Below, one piece after another: positions 1-7,815 of a DNA stretch of 64,000 nucleotides; position 1 is the stretch's first letter; each line of letters begins with the position of its first letter. The DNA is from Oscillospiraceae bacterium (GTDB lineage Bacteria > Bacillota > Clostridia > Oscillospirales > Oscillospiraceae), in NCBI GenBank assembly GCA_021205095.1, contig JAJPYE010000038.1, forward strand, positions 1-64,000. The letters are read 5' to 3'. Below the pieces are notes generated by a model. That model was given only the letters and a program-made list of their open reading frames with translations, made no database searches and was not told the origin of the DNA. The translations under genes were made by a program, and so were the position numbers.

Positions 1-11
1 GGGGCGGATAT

Positions 12-803
12 ATGGCGAAGGTGGCGATTGTGACGGGGGGCAGCTCTGGGATTGGGCTAGAGACCGTTCGGGCCCTGCGGGAGGCGGGGTGCGTGGTCTA
101 TGCCGTGAGCCGCAGGCCCTTTGAGGAGCCGGGGGTTTTCCATATCCAGGCGAACGTGACGGAGGACGAGGCCGTTCAAGCCGCCGTGGAGCGGGTATAT
201 CAGGAGCAGGGCCGCATCGACATTTTGGTGAACGACGCGGGCATGGGCATCTCCGGCGCGGCGGAGTTTAACGGCGGCCCGGCGGGGCGGCATCTGTTCG
301 ACGTGAACTTTTTCGGCATGACCCGGTTCTGCGACGCCGTCATGCCCTATATGCGCCGCCAGGGCGGGGGCCGCATTGTGAACATCGGCTCCATCGCGGG
401 CATCGTTCCCATCCCCTTCCAGGCGTATTACTCCGCCTCCAAGGCGGCGGTACACAGCTATACCATGGCCCTGGCCAATGAAATACGGCCCTTCGGCGTT
501 ACCGTATGCGCCCTCATGCCGGGGGATATTGCCACCGGCTTCACCGCTGCGCGGGACAAGCTCCACCAGGGGGACGACATTTACGGCGGGCGGATTGGCC
601 GCTCCGTGGCGAAAATGGAGCATGACGAGGAGACAGGCATGGCCCCGGCGAAGGTGGGGGCTTATGTGGCGAAGCTGTGCCTGAAAAAGCGGGTCAAGCC
701 CCTTTACAGCCTGGGCTTTTTCTACGGGCTGGTGAAGGCGCTTTCAAAGCTTATGCCGACGGGGCTTTTCAACCGGCTGGTGGGTCTGCTCTACGCGGGA
801 TAA
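12..803 (+). CDS. Short-chain dehydrogenase/reductase (SDR family)
   Basis: This 263-residue protein is a classical cytosolic SDR oxidoreductase, which transfers hydride between NAD(P)H and an alcohol or ketone. The N-terminal Rossmann glycine motif is TGGSSGIG (about residues 8-15), the NNAG-like motif reads NDAG, and the catalytic Tyr/Lys pair lies in YYSASK, preceded by the Ser in NIGSIAG. The C-terminal hydrophobic stretch (LYSLGFFYGLVKALSKLMP) is common in SDRs acting on lipid or sterol-like substrates. The start ATG follows the window edge by 11 bases with a G-rich stretch upstream. It lies 10 nt before the GtrA-like gene, so the two are probably co-transcribed and may modify a lipid or glycan. 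The substrate cannot be told from sequence. Confidence 0.9.
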   Translation: MAKVAIVTGGSSGIGLETVRALREAGCVVYAVSRRPFEEPGVFHIQANVTEDEAVQAAVERVYQEQGRIDILVNDAGMGISGAAEFNGGPAGRHLFDVNFFGMTRFCDAVMPYMRRQGGGRIVNIGSIAGIVPIPFQAYYSASKAAVHSYTMALANEIRPFGVTVCALMPGDIATGFTAARDKLHQGDDIYGGRIGRSVAKMEHDEETGMAPAKVGAYVAKLCLKKRVKPLYSLGFFYGLVKALSKLMPTGLFNRLVGLLYAG

Positions 804-813
804 GGAGGAGAAC

Positions 814-1230
814 ATGGCAAAGCTGTCTAAAAAGGATAATATTTTGCAGGGGGTAAAATTTACTCTGTTCTCCTGCTCGGCGGGCATCATCCAGGCCGTC
901 AGCTTCGCCCTTTTAAACGAGCTGACCGGCTTTCCCTATTGGCCCTCCTATCTGATCGCCCTGACCCTGTCCGTGTTGTGGAATTTTACCCTGAACCGCC
1001 GGTTCACCTTCAAATCCGCCGCCAACGTGCCGGTGGCTATGCTGAAGGTTTTGGGCTATTACTGCGTGTTCACCCCAATTTCCACAGTCGTGGGAAACTA
1101 CCTGACGGAGACTCTGGGCTGGATGGAATATCTCGTCCTGGCCGGAACCATGGTGACGAATTTTGTCACGGAGTTTTTGTTCGATCGGTTCGTGGTGTTC
1201 CGGGACTCCATCAACACGAATGGAAAATAA
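814..1230 (+). CDS. GtrA-like small membrane protein
   Basis: This 138-residue protein has four hydrophobic segments and the layout of the GtrA family, whose members are thought to flip or help transfer polyprenyl-linked sugars. The typical signature is seen as FALLNELTG near the first helix and WNFTLNRRFTFK after the second. A strong ribosome binding site (taaggaggagaac) precedes the ATG. It follows the SDR gene by 10 nt and ends directly at a strong terminator, so the two form a short operon. GtrA proteins usually pair with a glycosyltransferase, but none is visible here; it may lie upstream of the window. Confidence 0.85.
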   Translation: MAKLSKKDNILQGVKFTLFSCSAGIIQAVSFALLNELTGFPYWPSYLIALTLSVLWNFTLNRRFTFKSAANVPVAMLKVLGYYCVFTPISTVVGNYLTETLGWMEYLVLAGTMVTNFVTEFLFDRFVVFRDSINTNGK

Positions 1231-1268
1231 ATCAAACCGGCCCGCGTCGTTCGGGCCGGTTTGATTTT
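1231..1268. terminator. Bidirectional intrinsic terminator
   Basis: A perfect inverted repeat, ATCAAACCGGCCCG / CGGGCCGGTTTGAT with a 7-nt loop, is followed by T-rich sequence on the plus strand. It lies between the convergent GtrA-like gene and the esterase-like lipoprotein gene and can serve both. Confidence 0.9.
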
Positions 1269-1272
1269 GGGG

Positions 1273-2808
1273 TCAGGCGGTTTGCTCGAACAGCCATTCC
1301 CGAATGGTGTCCAGGTCATATGCGACCCGCCAGGTGTTCATATGTTCTGTGGCGTCGGAGGGAGTCACGTCGTCCCGCATAACTGTCTCTGCGTCGAAGA
1401 TTGTCCAGTTGATAGACGTTCCTGCTGCGGCCTGCTCTGCGGTCAGAGCCTCCTGCTCCTCATCGGAAAGCATGGCGGACCACTGGGCGATTGTTACCTC
1501 CGTGCCCGCGCCTTCCACTGCCTCTGTGATTTCCGTCATGCCGGGATAGGCTCTGGCGTCGCCCTCCGAGCATATCATCCAGATATTTGCCGTCGCCAGC
1601 TCTGCCATCTGGTCGGTATAGGCGGAATCCGTCTGCCCGGCAACGAGCAAGGCTCCCGCAAATTCGTCGGGATAATCAATCAGCAGTTTAATGGAGCGTA
1701 TGGTGCCGGAGGACTGTCCCACAAGATATTCCCGTGTGGTATCCACGCTGTAAGCGTCCACGATGGCGGACAGCAGCTCCATGGTGTAGGCGGGGTCGCT
1801 CGTGTTGGCGTTTTCATACTGAGGTACCAGCACAATCGTCTCATGCTCGCTTTGCCATTCCTCCGTCGTCCATATGACGCCGCCCAGACTCTCCGTCAGA
1901 GCCAGGTATTCGTCACTGCCCTCGCCGGTGGCGTCCGGCATGAACAGCACGAGGGGATACGCCGTGTCCTCGTTATAATTCTCCGGCAGATACAGGCTAT
2001 ACATCATTGTGGTTCCGTTGGACAGGGTCATGGTATGCAGGGTAAAGTTCTCTACCAGCAGGTTGACGTTCTCCTCGTAGCTCGTGGAATAGGACTGACT
2101 GTCAGGCTCCAGAATATCTCCGTTGGCGGAGGCAATCTCGCCGGTCTGGGTGAAGGTGACGGTCAGTTGGTTGCTCCCGGTAGCGCCAAGCGTCACCATG
2201 CCCTGTCCGCCGAAGGAGCCTCTGTCCTGGCTGGCGTTCCGGCTATCATATTCGTCGGAAGAAAGCTCGCCGGAGTCTTCTAGGTCTGTTGAGGCGGTTC
2301 TGTCATAGGCAATCTCATCGCTGGCAAGCTCCGAGTTATCCAGAGCGTCAGAGCGGGAGCCAGAGCCGCCAAAGGAGGCTGTGTCACCGCCGCCGGAGGA
2401 ACCGCTGCCGCCGTAATTGGAGGTAGTGTACTCCGTGGACATTTCCAGCAGTATGTAGCATCCGGTGGTATTTTCCTCCGGGATGGATGCTTGCTCGCTG
2501 GTGTATACAGCCGTCAGGGTGTAGCCGTCGATCTCATAGTCCTCTGTGGAGACACTGGCTGGGTCGATAGCAGTGCTGTATTCAAGCACCACATACCAGG
2601 GCTTTTGCCCGTCGCCATAGACATCCGTGACAAGATAATAGTCTGTCAGGGCGATGCTTTCCCCTTCGGGTGCTTCGGTCTCCGCAGCCTCGGTCGTTTC
2701 GGCTTCTGCTTCCGCACCGCTGTTCTCGTTTGATGCCGCCGCAGCGGAACAGCCTGCCAACGCAAGCGTCAGCGCCAGGGCCAGTAAAATTGCGGTGAGC
2801 TTCTTCAT
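1273..2808 (-). CDS. Secreted lipoprotein with alpha/beta-hydrolase (esterase-like) domain
   Basis: I place the start at the internal ATG at 2808, because it has a good GGAGGAACACACTT ribosome binding site and gives a 511-residue protein starting with a lipoprotein signal peptide (MKKLTAILLALALTLALAGC). The mature protein has a Ser/Gly/Asp-rich acidic region, an Ig-like or beta region (YYLVTDVYGDGQKPWYVVLEY), then a C-terminal alpha/beta-hydrolase domain with YPLVLFMP and a GxSxG-type nucleophile elbow, VGQSSG. Candidate Asp and His residues lie in CSEGDARAYPG and the EHMNTW stretch. It resembles the secreted PHB-depolymerase/esterase group, but the substrate is unknown. It is monocistronic, and its promoter carries 11-bp repeats like those expected for the adjacent response regulator, which suggests common control (inference). 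Confidence 0.82.
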   Translation of the reverse strand: MKKLTAILLALALTLALAGCSAAAASNENSGAEAEAETTEAAETEAPEGESIALTDYYLVTDVYGDGQKPWYVVLEYSTAIDPASVSTEDYEIDGYTLTAVYTSEQASIPEENTTGCYILLEMSTEYTTSNYGGSGSSGGGDTASFGGSGSRSDALDNSELASDEIAYDRTASTDLEDSGELSSDEYDSRNASQDRGSFGGQGMVTLGATGSNQLTVTFTQTGEIASANGDILEPDSQSYSTSYEENVNLLVENFTLHTMTLSNGTTMMYSLYLPENYNEDTAYPLVLFMPDATGEGSDEYLALTESLGGVIWTTEEWQSEHETIVLVPQYENANTSDPAYTMELLSAIVDAYSVDTTREYLVGQSSGTIRSIKLLIDYPDEFAGALLVAGQTDSAYTDQMAELATANIWMICSEGDARAYPGMTEITEAVEGAGTEVTIAQWSAMLSDEEQEALTAEQAAAGTSINWTIFDAETVMRDDVTPSDATEHMNTWRVAYDLDTIREWLFEQTA

Positions 2809-2874
2809 AAGTGTGTTCCTCCATTGAATTGGGCATATCGTTTTGGAGATGCCGCTGTTTATTGTTGTAAAAAT

Positions 2875-2929
2875 ATCATAGAACTCTTTTATGAATATTA
2901 GATGAATAAATATATGAACATTTTGTGAA
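2875..2929 (-). promoter_or_regulatory. Promoter with OmpR-type 11-bp direct repeats for the esterase lipoprotein
   Basis: Read on the minus strand, TTCAC, TTCAT, TTCAT and TTCAT start at plus coordinates 2929, 2918, 2906 and 2895, spaced 11, 12 and 11 bp apart. They lie just upstream of a TATGAT -10 box (2875-2880), with no good -35 box. This is the layout of an activated promoter bound by an OmpR/PhoB-type regulator, and such a regulator is encoded divergently at 3039. Binding is inferred. Confidence 0.5.
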
Positions 2930-2985
2930 CGAACCGTTGAGAAGTGGGAGATTGCAAGCCTGTTTCTTTTTTTACTCAAATTTGC

Positions 2986-2991
2986 TATAAT
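2986..2991 (+). promoter_or_regulatory. -10 box upstream of the response regulator gene
   Basis: A perfect TATAAT is seen about 47 nt before the response-regulator start. No convincing -35 box lies 17 bp upstream, so the promoter may need an activator. Confidence 0.45.
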
Positions 2992-3038
2992 CCTCCCGGA
3001 GACTATGTTAAAAGACTCTTCCGAGGGGGATTTTTGCT

Positions 3039-3710
3039 ATGTACAAAATTTTCATTGTGGAGGACGACCGGGCCATGGCGGAGGCTATGGGGGAGCGGCT
3101 GACAGCCTGGGGGCATGAGGTCTGCTTTGCTGCGAACTTTCAGGACGTGCTGGGGGATTTTCTGGCCTGCCGGCCCCATCTGGTGCTGATGGACATTATG
3201 CTGCCCTTTTATAACGGCTACCACTGGTGTACGGAGCTGCGGCGGGTGTCGGACGTGCCGGTGGTGTTCATCTCCTCCGCCTCGGAGAATATGAACGTGG
3301 TCATGGCCATGAACATGGGCGGGGATGACTTCATCCCCAAGCCGGTGGATTTGGAGGTAATGACGGCGAAGATACAGGCCGTTCTCCGCCGGGCGTATGA
3401 CATGGGAGGCCGTGCGCCCATGCTGGAGCATAGAGGGGCGTCGCTGAATCTGAACGACGCGAGCCTTACCTATAACGGCGAGCGGCTGGAGCTGACGAAA
3501 AACGAGTTTCGCATTTTGCAGACGCTTATGGAAAACAAGGGGAAGGTGGTCAGCCGGGACACCCTGATGACCCGCCTCTGGCAGGCGGATTCCTATGTGG
3601 AGGAGAACACCCTGACCGTGAACGTGACCCGCCTGCGGAAGAAGCTGGAGGACGCGGGCCTTTCCGGCTTTATCACCACCCGCGTGGGCAGCGGGTATAT
3701 CATTCAGTGA
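3039..3710 (+). CDS. OmpR-family response regulator (BceR-type)
   Basis: This 223-residue protein has an N-terminal receiver domain (phosphoacceptor Asp52 in LVLMDIMLP, acidic pocket EDD at residues 8-10, conserved Lys in FIPKP) and a C-terminal winged-helix domain (LTKNEFRILQTLMENKGKVV). It is translationally coupled to a short histidine kinase (TGATG overlap) and followed by a BceAB-type transporter, the standard layout of antimicrobial-peptide-sensing Bce modules in Firmicutes. In those systems the transporter itself senses the peptide and passes the signal to the kinase. The likely targets are its own transporter operon and, from the shared repeat patterns seen here, the esterase lipoprotein and the MacA/MacB exporter (inference). 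Confidence 0.9.
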   Translation: MYKIFIVEDDRAMAEAMGERLTAWGHEVCFAANFQDVLGDFLACRPHLVLMDIMLPFYNGYHWCTELRRVSDVPVVFISSASENMNVVMAMNMGGDDFIPKPVDLEVMTAKIQAVLRRAYDMGGRAPMLEHRGASLNLNDASLTYNGERLELTKNEFRILQTLMENKGKVVSRDTLMTRLWQADSYVEENTLTVNVTRLRKKLEDAGLSGFITTRVGSGYIIQ

Positions 3711-4717
3711 TGGAGACGCTGCGTATGACAAAGCTGCTGGGGCGGTATATAGGGCAGTGCCGCTGGACTGTCGCCGCCTGGGGCCTCTGCGCCGGGATTT
3801 TTGGCGCAGTGTGCTGGCTGTACGGTCTGCCGGGGGAGGCGGTGCTTTACGCCCTGGGGCTGTGCCTTTTGGCGGGGTGCGTTCTGCTGGGGGCGGGGTT
3901 CCGGCGGTTTTATGCCCGGCGGCGGGAACGGCTGGCCGCCTGGGAGGGCCTGCCTCTGGCCGCGTCCCTGCCGGAGGCGGACACATTGGAGGGCGCGGAT
4001 TTCCGGGCCATGGCCGCCGCTTTGCAAAGAGAGTACGGCGCTCTGATGACCACACGGGCGACAGAGCAGCGGGAGAGTCAGGATTATTACGCCGCCTGGG
4101 TTCACCAGATAAAGACCCCTATCGCTGTCATGGAAATGCGCCTTCAGGGGGAGGACACCCCGGAGAGCCGCGCCCTGCGTTCGGAGCTTTTCCGCGTCAG
4201 CCAGTATGTGGAAATGGCCCTGTGCTACGCCCGGCTGGAGGGCGGTACGCGGGATCTGGTGATACGCTCCTATGACCTGGACAACATCATCCGCCAGGCC
4301 GTGCGGAAATACGCGTCCCAGTTCGTGGCAAAGCGCCTGGGTCTGCGCTATGAGCCAGTGGAGGCACAGGCGCTGACGGACGAGAAATGGCTGCTGTTCA
4401 TCCTGGAGCAGCTATTGGATAATGCCGTGAAATATACCCCCGCCGGGGCCGTCACCATCACCGTGGAGGCGGGGCCGGTGGTGCGTATCGCAGACACGGG
4501 CATCGGCATTGCCCCGGAGGATATACCCCGGATATTCGAGAAGGGCTTCACCGGCTACAATGGCCGCCTGGATAAGAAGTCTACGGGCCTGGGGCTGTAT
4601 CTCAGCCGCCAGGCGGCGGAGCGGCTGGGCCACCGGCTGAGTGCCGCCTCCGTCCCCGGCCAGGGCAGCGTTTTCACCCTGGATTTGCGGACAGAGGCGC
4701 TGGACACCAGGGAGTGA
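3710..4717 (+). CDS. Intramembrane-sensing histidine kinase (BceS-type)
   Basis: The ATG at 3710 overlaps the stop codon of the regulator gene (TGATG). The protein has two N-terminal transmembrane helices (about residues 18-40 and 45-65) with almost no extracellular loop, so it has no sensor domain of its own; this is the mark of Bce-type kinases, which rely on the partner transporter. The dimerisation/phosphoacceptor motif is WVHQIKTPIAVM, the N box is LLDNAVKYTP, and the G boxes are ADTGIGI and STGLGLYLS. All catalytic motifs look intact. Signal input is probably through the BceB-like permease encoded two genes downstream. Confidence 0.9.
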   Translation: METLRMTKLLGRYIGQCRWTVAAWGLCAGIFGAVCWLYGLPGEAVLYALGLCLLAGCVLLGAGFRRFYARRRERLAAWEGLPLAASLPEADTLEGADFRAMAAALQREYGALMTTRATEQRESQDYYAAWVHQIKTPIAVMEMRLQGEDTPESRALRSELFRVSQYVEMALCYARLEGGTRDLVIRSYDLDNIIRQAVRKYASQFVAKRLGLRYEPVEAQALTDEKWLLFILEQLLDNAVKYTPAGAVTITVEAGPVVRIADTGIGIAPEDIPRIFEKGFTGYNGRLDKKSTGLGLYLSRQAAERLGHRLSAASVPGQGSVFTLDLRTEALDTRE

Positions 4718-4734
4718 TCTCCGCCTTACAAAAA

Positions 4735-4789
4735 TGTCACGCCGCCGTCACCTGATTCGATGGCGGCGTGGGCCGGGCTGCGGTATACT
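4735..4789 (+). promoter_or_regulatory. Candidate response-regulator box and -10 for the BceAB-type operon
   Basis: Direct repeats TGTCAC (4735-4740) and CGTCAC (4746-4751) are spaced 11 bp apart and lie upstream of a TATACT -10 box (4784-4789). An 11-bp direct-repeat spacing is typical of OmpR-family regulators. The position between the kinase gene and the transporter gene matches known Bce-type target promoters. The repeats are seen; binding by the neighbouring regulator is inferred. Confidence 0.45.
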
Positions 4790-4813
4790 CAGGACACAAA
4801 GGAGGTCATGGCA

Positions 4814-5581
4814 ATGACGATTTTAGAGGTTCGGGGCCTGGAAAAGATTTATACCACCCGCTTCGGCGGCAGCCAGGTCAAAGCCCTGTCCAACGTGTCC
4901 TTTTCCGTGGAGCAGGGGGAATATGTGGCCATCATGGGGGAGTCCGGCAGCGGCAAGACCACGCTTTTGAATATGCTGGCGGCCTTCGACCGGCCCACCG
5001 GCGGGGAGGTGCTGCTCCAGGGCAGCAGTGTCACCGCCATTCAGGAGGACGAGCTGGCCGCCTTCCGGCGGGACAATCTGGGCTTTGTGTTCCAGGATTT
5101 TAACCTGCTGGACACGTTCACCATCCGGGACAACATCTATCTGCCCCTGGTGCTGGCGGGAAAGCCGTATGTGGAGATGAATATGCGTCTCATTCCCATT
5201 GCTCAAAAGCTGGGGATCACGGATATTCTTACAAAATACCCCTATGAGGTCTCCGGGGGCCAGAAGCAGCGGGCGGCGGTGGCGCGGGCCATCATTACAG
5301 AGCCGAAGCTGCTCCTGGCGGACGAGCCAACCGGGGCGCTGGATTCCAAGGCCACGGAGGGCCTGCTGCGGATATTTGGGGAGCTGAACGCCTCCGGCCA
5401 GACGATTTTAATGGTGACGCACTCTGTCAAGGCCGCCAGCCACGCCGGGCGGGTCATCTTCATTAAGGACGGAGAGCTGTTCCACCAGCTCTATCGGGGC
5501 GGCAGCACGGACGAACAGATGTATCAGAAGATCTCCGATACCCTGACCCTGCTGGCCGCGGGAGGGCAGGACGATGCGTAA
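4814..5581 (+). CDS. ABC transporter ATP-binding protein (BceA-type)
   Basis: I chose the ATG at 4814 because it lies 8 nt after AAAGGAGGT; the in-frame ATG at 4808 is too close. The 255-residue ATPase has Walker A GESGSGKTT, the Q-loop in VFQDFN, the ABC signature VSGGQKQR and Walker B LLLADEP, with the H-loop in VTHSVKAA. It belongs to the MacB/LolD/BceA group of ATPases that pair with FtsX-type permeases. It overlaps the BceB-like permease gene by 8 nt. The module probably confers sensing of, and resistance to, cell-wall-active peptides by removing them from lipid-linked targets; the specific peptide cannot be predicted. Confidence 0.92.
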   Translation: MTILEVRGLEKIYTTRFGGSQVKALSNVSFSVEQGEYVAIMGESGSGKTTLLNMLAAFDRPTGGEVLLQGSSVTAIQEDELAAFRRDNLGFVFQDFNLLDTFTIRDNIYLPLVLAGKPYVEMNMRLIPIAQKLGITDILTKYPYEVSGGQKQRAAVARAIITEPKLLLADEPTGALDSKATEGLLRIFGELNASGQTILMVTHSVKAASHAGRVIFIKDGELFHQLYRGGSTDEQMYQKISDTLTLLAAGGQDDA

Positions 5582-7568
5582 ACGCCTGTATAACCGGCTG
5601 GCCTGGGATGGAATAGGGAAAAACTGGAAGCTATACTTCCCCTATATCCTGAGCTGTGTGCTGACTATCACCATGTACTATATGATAAAATCCCTGGCGC
5701 TGAACGACGGGGTACAGGCCATGCGGGGCGGGGACAGCGTGGTTTCGCTGCTGGGCCTTGGCTCCTGGGTGGTGATGATTTTTGCCGTTATTTTCCTGTT
5801 TTATACCAACAGCTTTTTGATGAAACGGCGGAAAAAGGAGTTTGGGCTATATAACGTCCTGGGGATGGAAAAGCGGCACCTGTGCCGGGTGATTTTCCTG
5901 GAAACCATGTATATCGCTCTCATCAGCCTGGGGCTGGGCCTGCTGGCCGGTGTGGCGCTGGGCAAGCTGATGTTTCTGCTGCTGACCCGCGCCCTGGGCG
6001 GGGAGGCGACTCTGGGGTTCCATCTCTCCGGCGAGGCCATTGTCTCCACGCTGGGGCTGTTCGCCGTCATCTTTTGCCTGATACTCCTGAACAGTCTGCG
6101 TCAGGTGCGGAAAACCGCCCCCATCGAGCTTTTGAAGGCGGAAAGCTATGGGGAGCGGGAACCGAAGGCCAAGTGGCTGCTGGCCCTGCTGGGGGCGCTG
6201 TGCCTGGGGGCTGGGTATGCCATTTCTCAGGCGGTGGACGACCCCATTGGAGCCATGTTTTGGTTCTTCGTGGCGGTGGTGTTGGTTATTATTGGCACCT
6301 ATCTGCTGTTCACCGCCGGGAGCATTGCCCTTTTAAAGCTGCTGCAAAAAAACAAACGGTACTACTATAAGGCCCGCCATTTCGTCTCCGTGTCCGGCAT
6401 GATGTATCGCATGAAGCGGAACGCGGTGGGCCTTGCCAACATCTGCATCCTGGCTACCATGGTGCTGGTGATGATTTCCACCACGGCCAGCCTGGTGGCG
6501 GGGGCGGAGCAGGCGGTCAGGCTGCGCTATCCCTATGACCTGGCAAACGATGGAACTGATGAATACACCGCCGCCTGGCTCAGCCAGAAGACGGCGGAGG
6601 AAGCGGCAGTCCAGGGCGCCGCTGTGACGGAGGAGGTAAGCTATTCTTATCTGGCTATGTATGTGCTGCGGCAGGAGGACGTTCTTGTGACAAGCGCTGT
6701 GGATGGCTCGCCGGAGGGGGTCGCTTATACGGAGGGGATTGCCTATTTCATCACCCTGGAGGACTATAACCGGCTCACCGGGGAGAACAGAAACCTGGCC
6801 GAGGATGAAATTCTCCTCTATGTCAGCAAAACGGACTATGACCAGGACACCCTGACCATCTTTGACAGAACCTATGCCGTGGCGGACAGGGTGGACAGCT
6901 TTCTTGGGAACGGGAAGGTCATGGCTTATATCTATCCCAGCTACTGCGTCGTGGTCAGGGACGAGGCCCAGCTTTCCTATTTGGAGGAGAACTCTATATA
7001 TGAGCTGGCGGTGTTCTGGGGAGCCAACCTGGACGCTGACGACGAGACGAAAATCCAGATATACCAGACCCTTCGGCAGGCCGCTTCGGAGGAGGAAGGC
7101 TATTTTGGAAGCCTGGAATGTCAGGCGTGGGAGCGGGATGAGCTGGTGAGCATTTATAACGGCTTCTTCTTCCTGGGGGTATTTTTGAGCGTATTATTTA
7201 TGATTGCCGCCATTCTGGTTATTTACTATAAGCAGATCTCCGAGGGCTACGAGGATCGCCGCCGGTTTGAGATTATGCAGCAGGTGGGTATGAGCCGCCT
7301 GGAGGTGAAGCGGGCCATCCGCTCCCAGGTGCTTACGGTGTTCTTCCTGCCCCTGGCAATGGCCGGTGTCCACGAGCTGTTCGCCATGTCCATTATTTTG
7401 CAGATTATGGACGTTCTCATGCTGGCGAGCCACAGCATTTATTACATCACCGCCGCCGTCAGCTTTGCCCTGTTCGCCGCCGCATACGCCATGGTGTACG
7501 GTCTGACTGCCCGGACTTATTACCGCATCGTCAGTCCCAATGGGCCGGTGAATATTATGGCTGAATAA
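5574..7568 (+). CDS. FtsX-like permease (BceB-type)
   Basis: This 664-residue protein has about ten predicted transmembrane helices with one large extracellular domain (about residues 310-520) between helices 7 and 8, exactly the BceB plan. The N-terminal half holds an FtsX core (FYTNSFLMKRRKKEFGLYNVLGMEKRHL) and the C-terminal half holds a second (YEDRRRFEIMQQVGMSRLEV). The extracellular domain of BceB-type permeases is the peptide-sensing part. The gene overlaps the ATPase gene and ends before a terminator, closing the RR-HK-ATPase-permease block. Confidence 0.92.
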   Translation: MRKRLYNRLAWDGIGKNWKLYFPYILSCVLTITMYYMIKSLALNDGVQAMRGGDSVVSLLGLGSWVVMIFAVIFLFYTNSFLMKRRKKEFGLYNVLGMEKRHLCRVIFLETMYIALISLGLGLLAGVALGKLMFLLLTRALGGEATLGFHLSGEAIVSTLGLFAVIFCLILLNSLRQVRKTAPIELLKAESYGEREPKAKWLLALLGALCLGAGYAISQAVDDPIGAMFWFFVAVVLVIIGTYLLFTAGSIALLKLLQKNKRYYYKARHFVSVSGMMYRMKRNAVGLANICILATMVLVMISTTASLVAGAEQAVRLRYPYDLANDGTDEYTAAWLSQKTAEEAAVQGAAVTEEVSYSYLAMYVLRQEDVLVTSAVDGSPEGVAYTEGIAYFITLEDYNRLTGENRNLAEDEILLYVSKTDYDQDTLTIFDRTYAVADRVDSFLGNGKVMAYIYPSYCVVVRDEAQLSYLEENSIYELAVFWGANLDADDETKIQIYQTLRQAASEEEGYFGSLECQAWERDELVSIYNGFFFLGVFLSVLFMIAAILVIYYKQISEGYEDRRRFEIMQQVGMSRLEVKRAIRSQVLTVFFLPLAMAGVHELFAMSIILQIMDVLMLASHSIYYITAAVSFALFAAAYAMVYGLTARTYYRIVSPNGPVNIMAE

Positions 7569-7599
7569 AATATAAATTACTTGTAATATTCGTGTAAAT

Positions 7600-7646
7600 A
7601 AAGAGACTACCTGTTCCTTCTGGAATACAGATAGTCTCTTTGTTTT
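7600..7646 (+). terminator. Intrinsic terminator after the BceAB-type genes
   Basis: AAAGAGACTA and TAGTCTCTTT form a 10-bp stem with a loop of about 22 nt, followed by GTTTT. Confidence 0.75.
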
Positions 7647-7663
7647 AGGGATTTTTTGAATGG

Positions 7664-7728
7664 TTTACAAAATGTTAATAAAATATTCACTCCTATTCCT
7701 TTTATTAACCTTAACACTCTTTTATAAT
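7664..7728 (+). promoter_or_regulatory. Promoter with 11-bp direct repeats for the MacA/MacB-type operon
   Basis: TTTAC (7664), TTAAT (7675) and TTCAC (7686) are spaced exactly 11 bp apart upstream of a perfect TATAAT (7723-7728) that lacks a good -35 box. The core TTTACAAAATGTTAAT closely matches TTCACAAAATGTTCAT in the promoter of the esterase lipoprotein, which suggests one OmpR-type regulator for both. The leader to the ATG at 7816 is about 80 nt. Confidence 0.5.
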
Positions 7729-7815
7729 CTGTCATGTGCATATTTGCCCGCATATAGACGGGAGGATTTGCCAAGGAGAAAACGAAAAACGAAAGGTTCA
7801 AGGAGGAAACAAACC

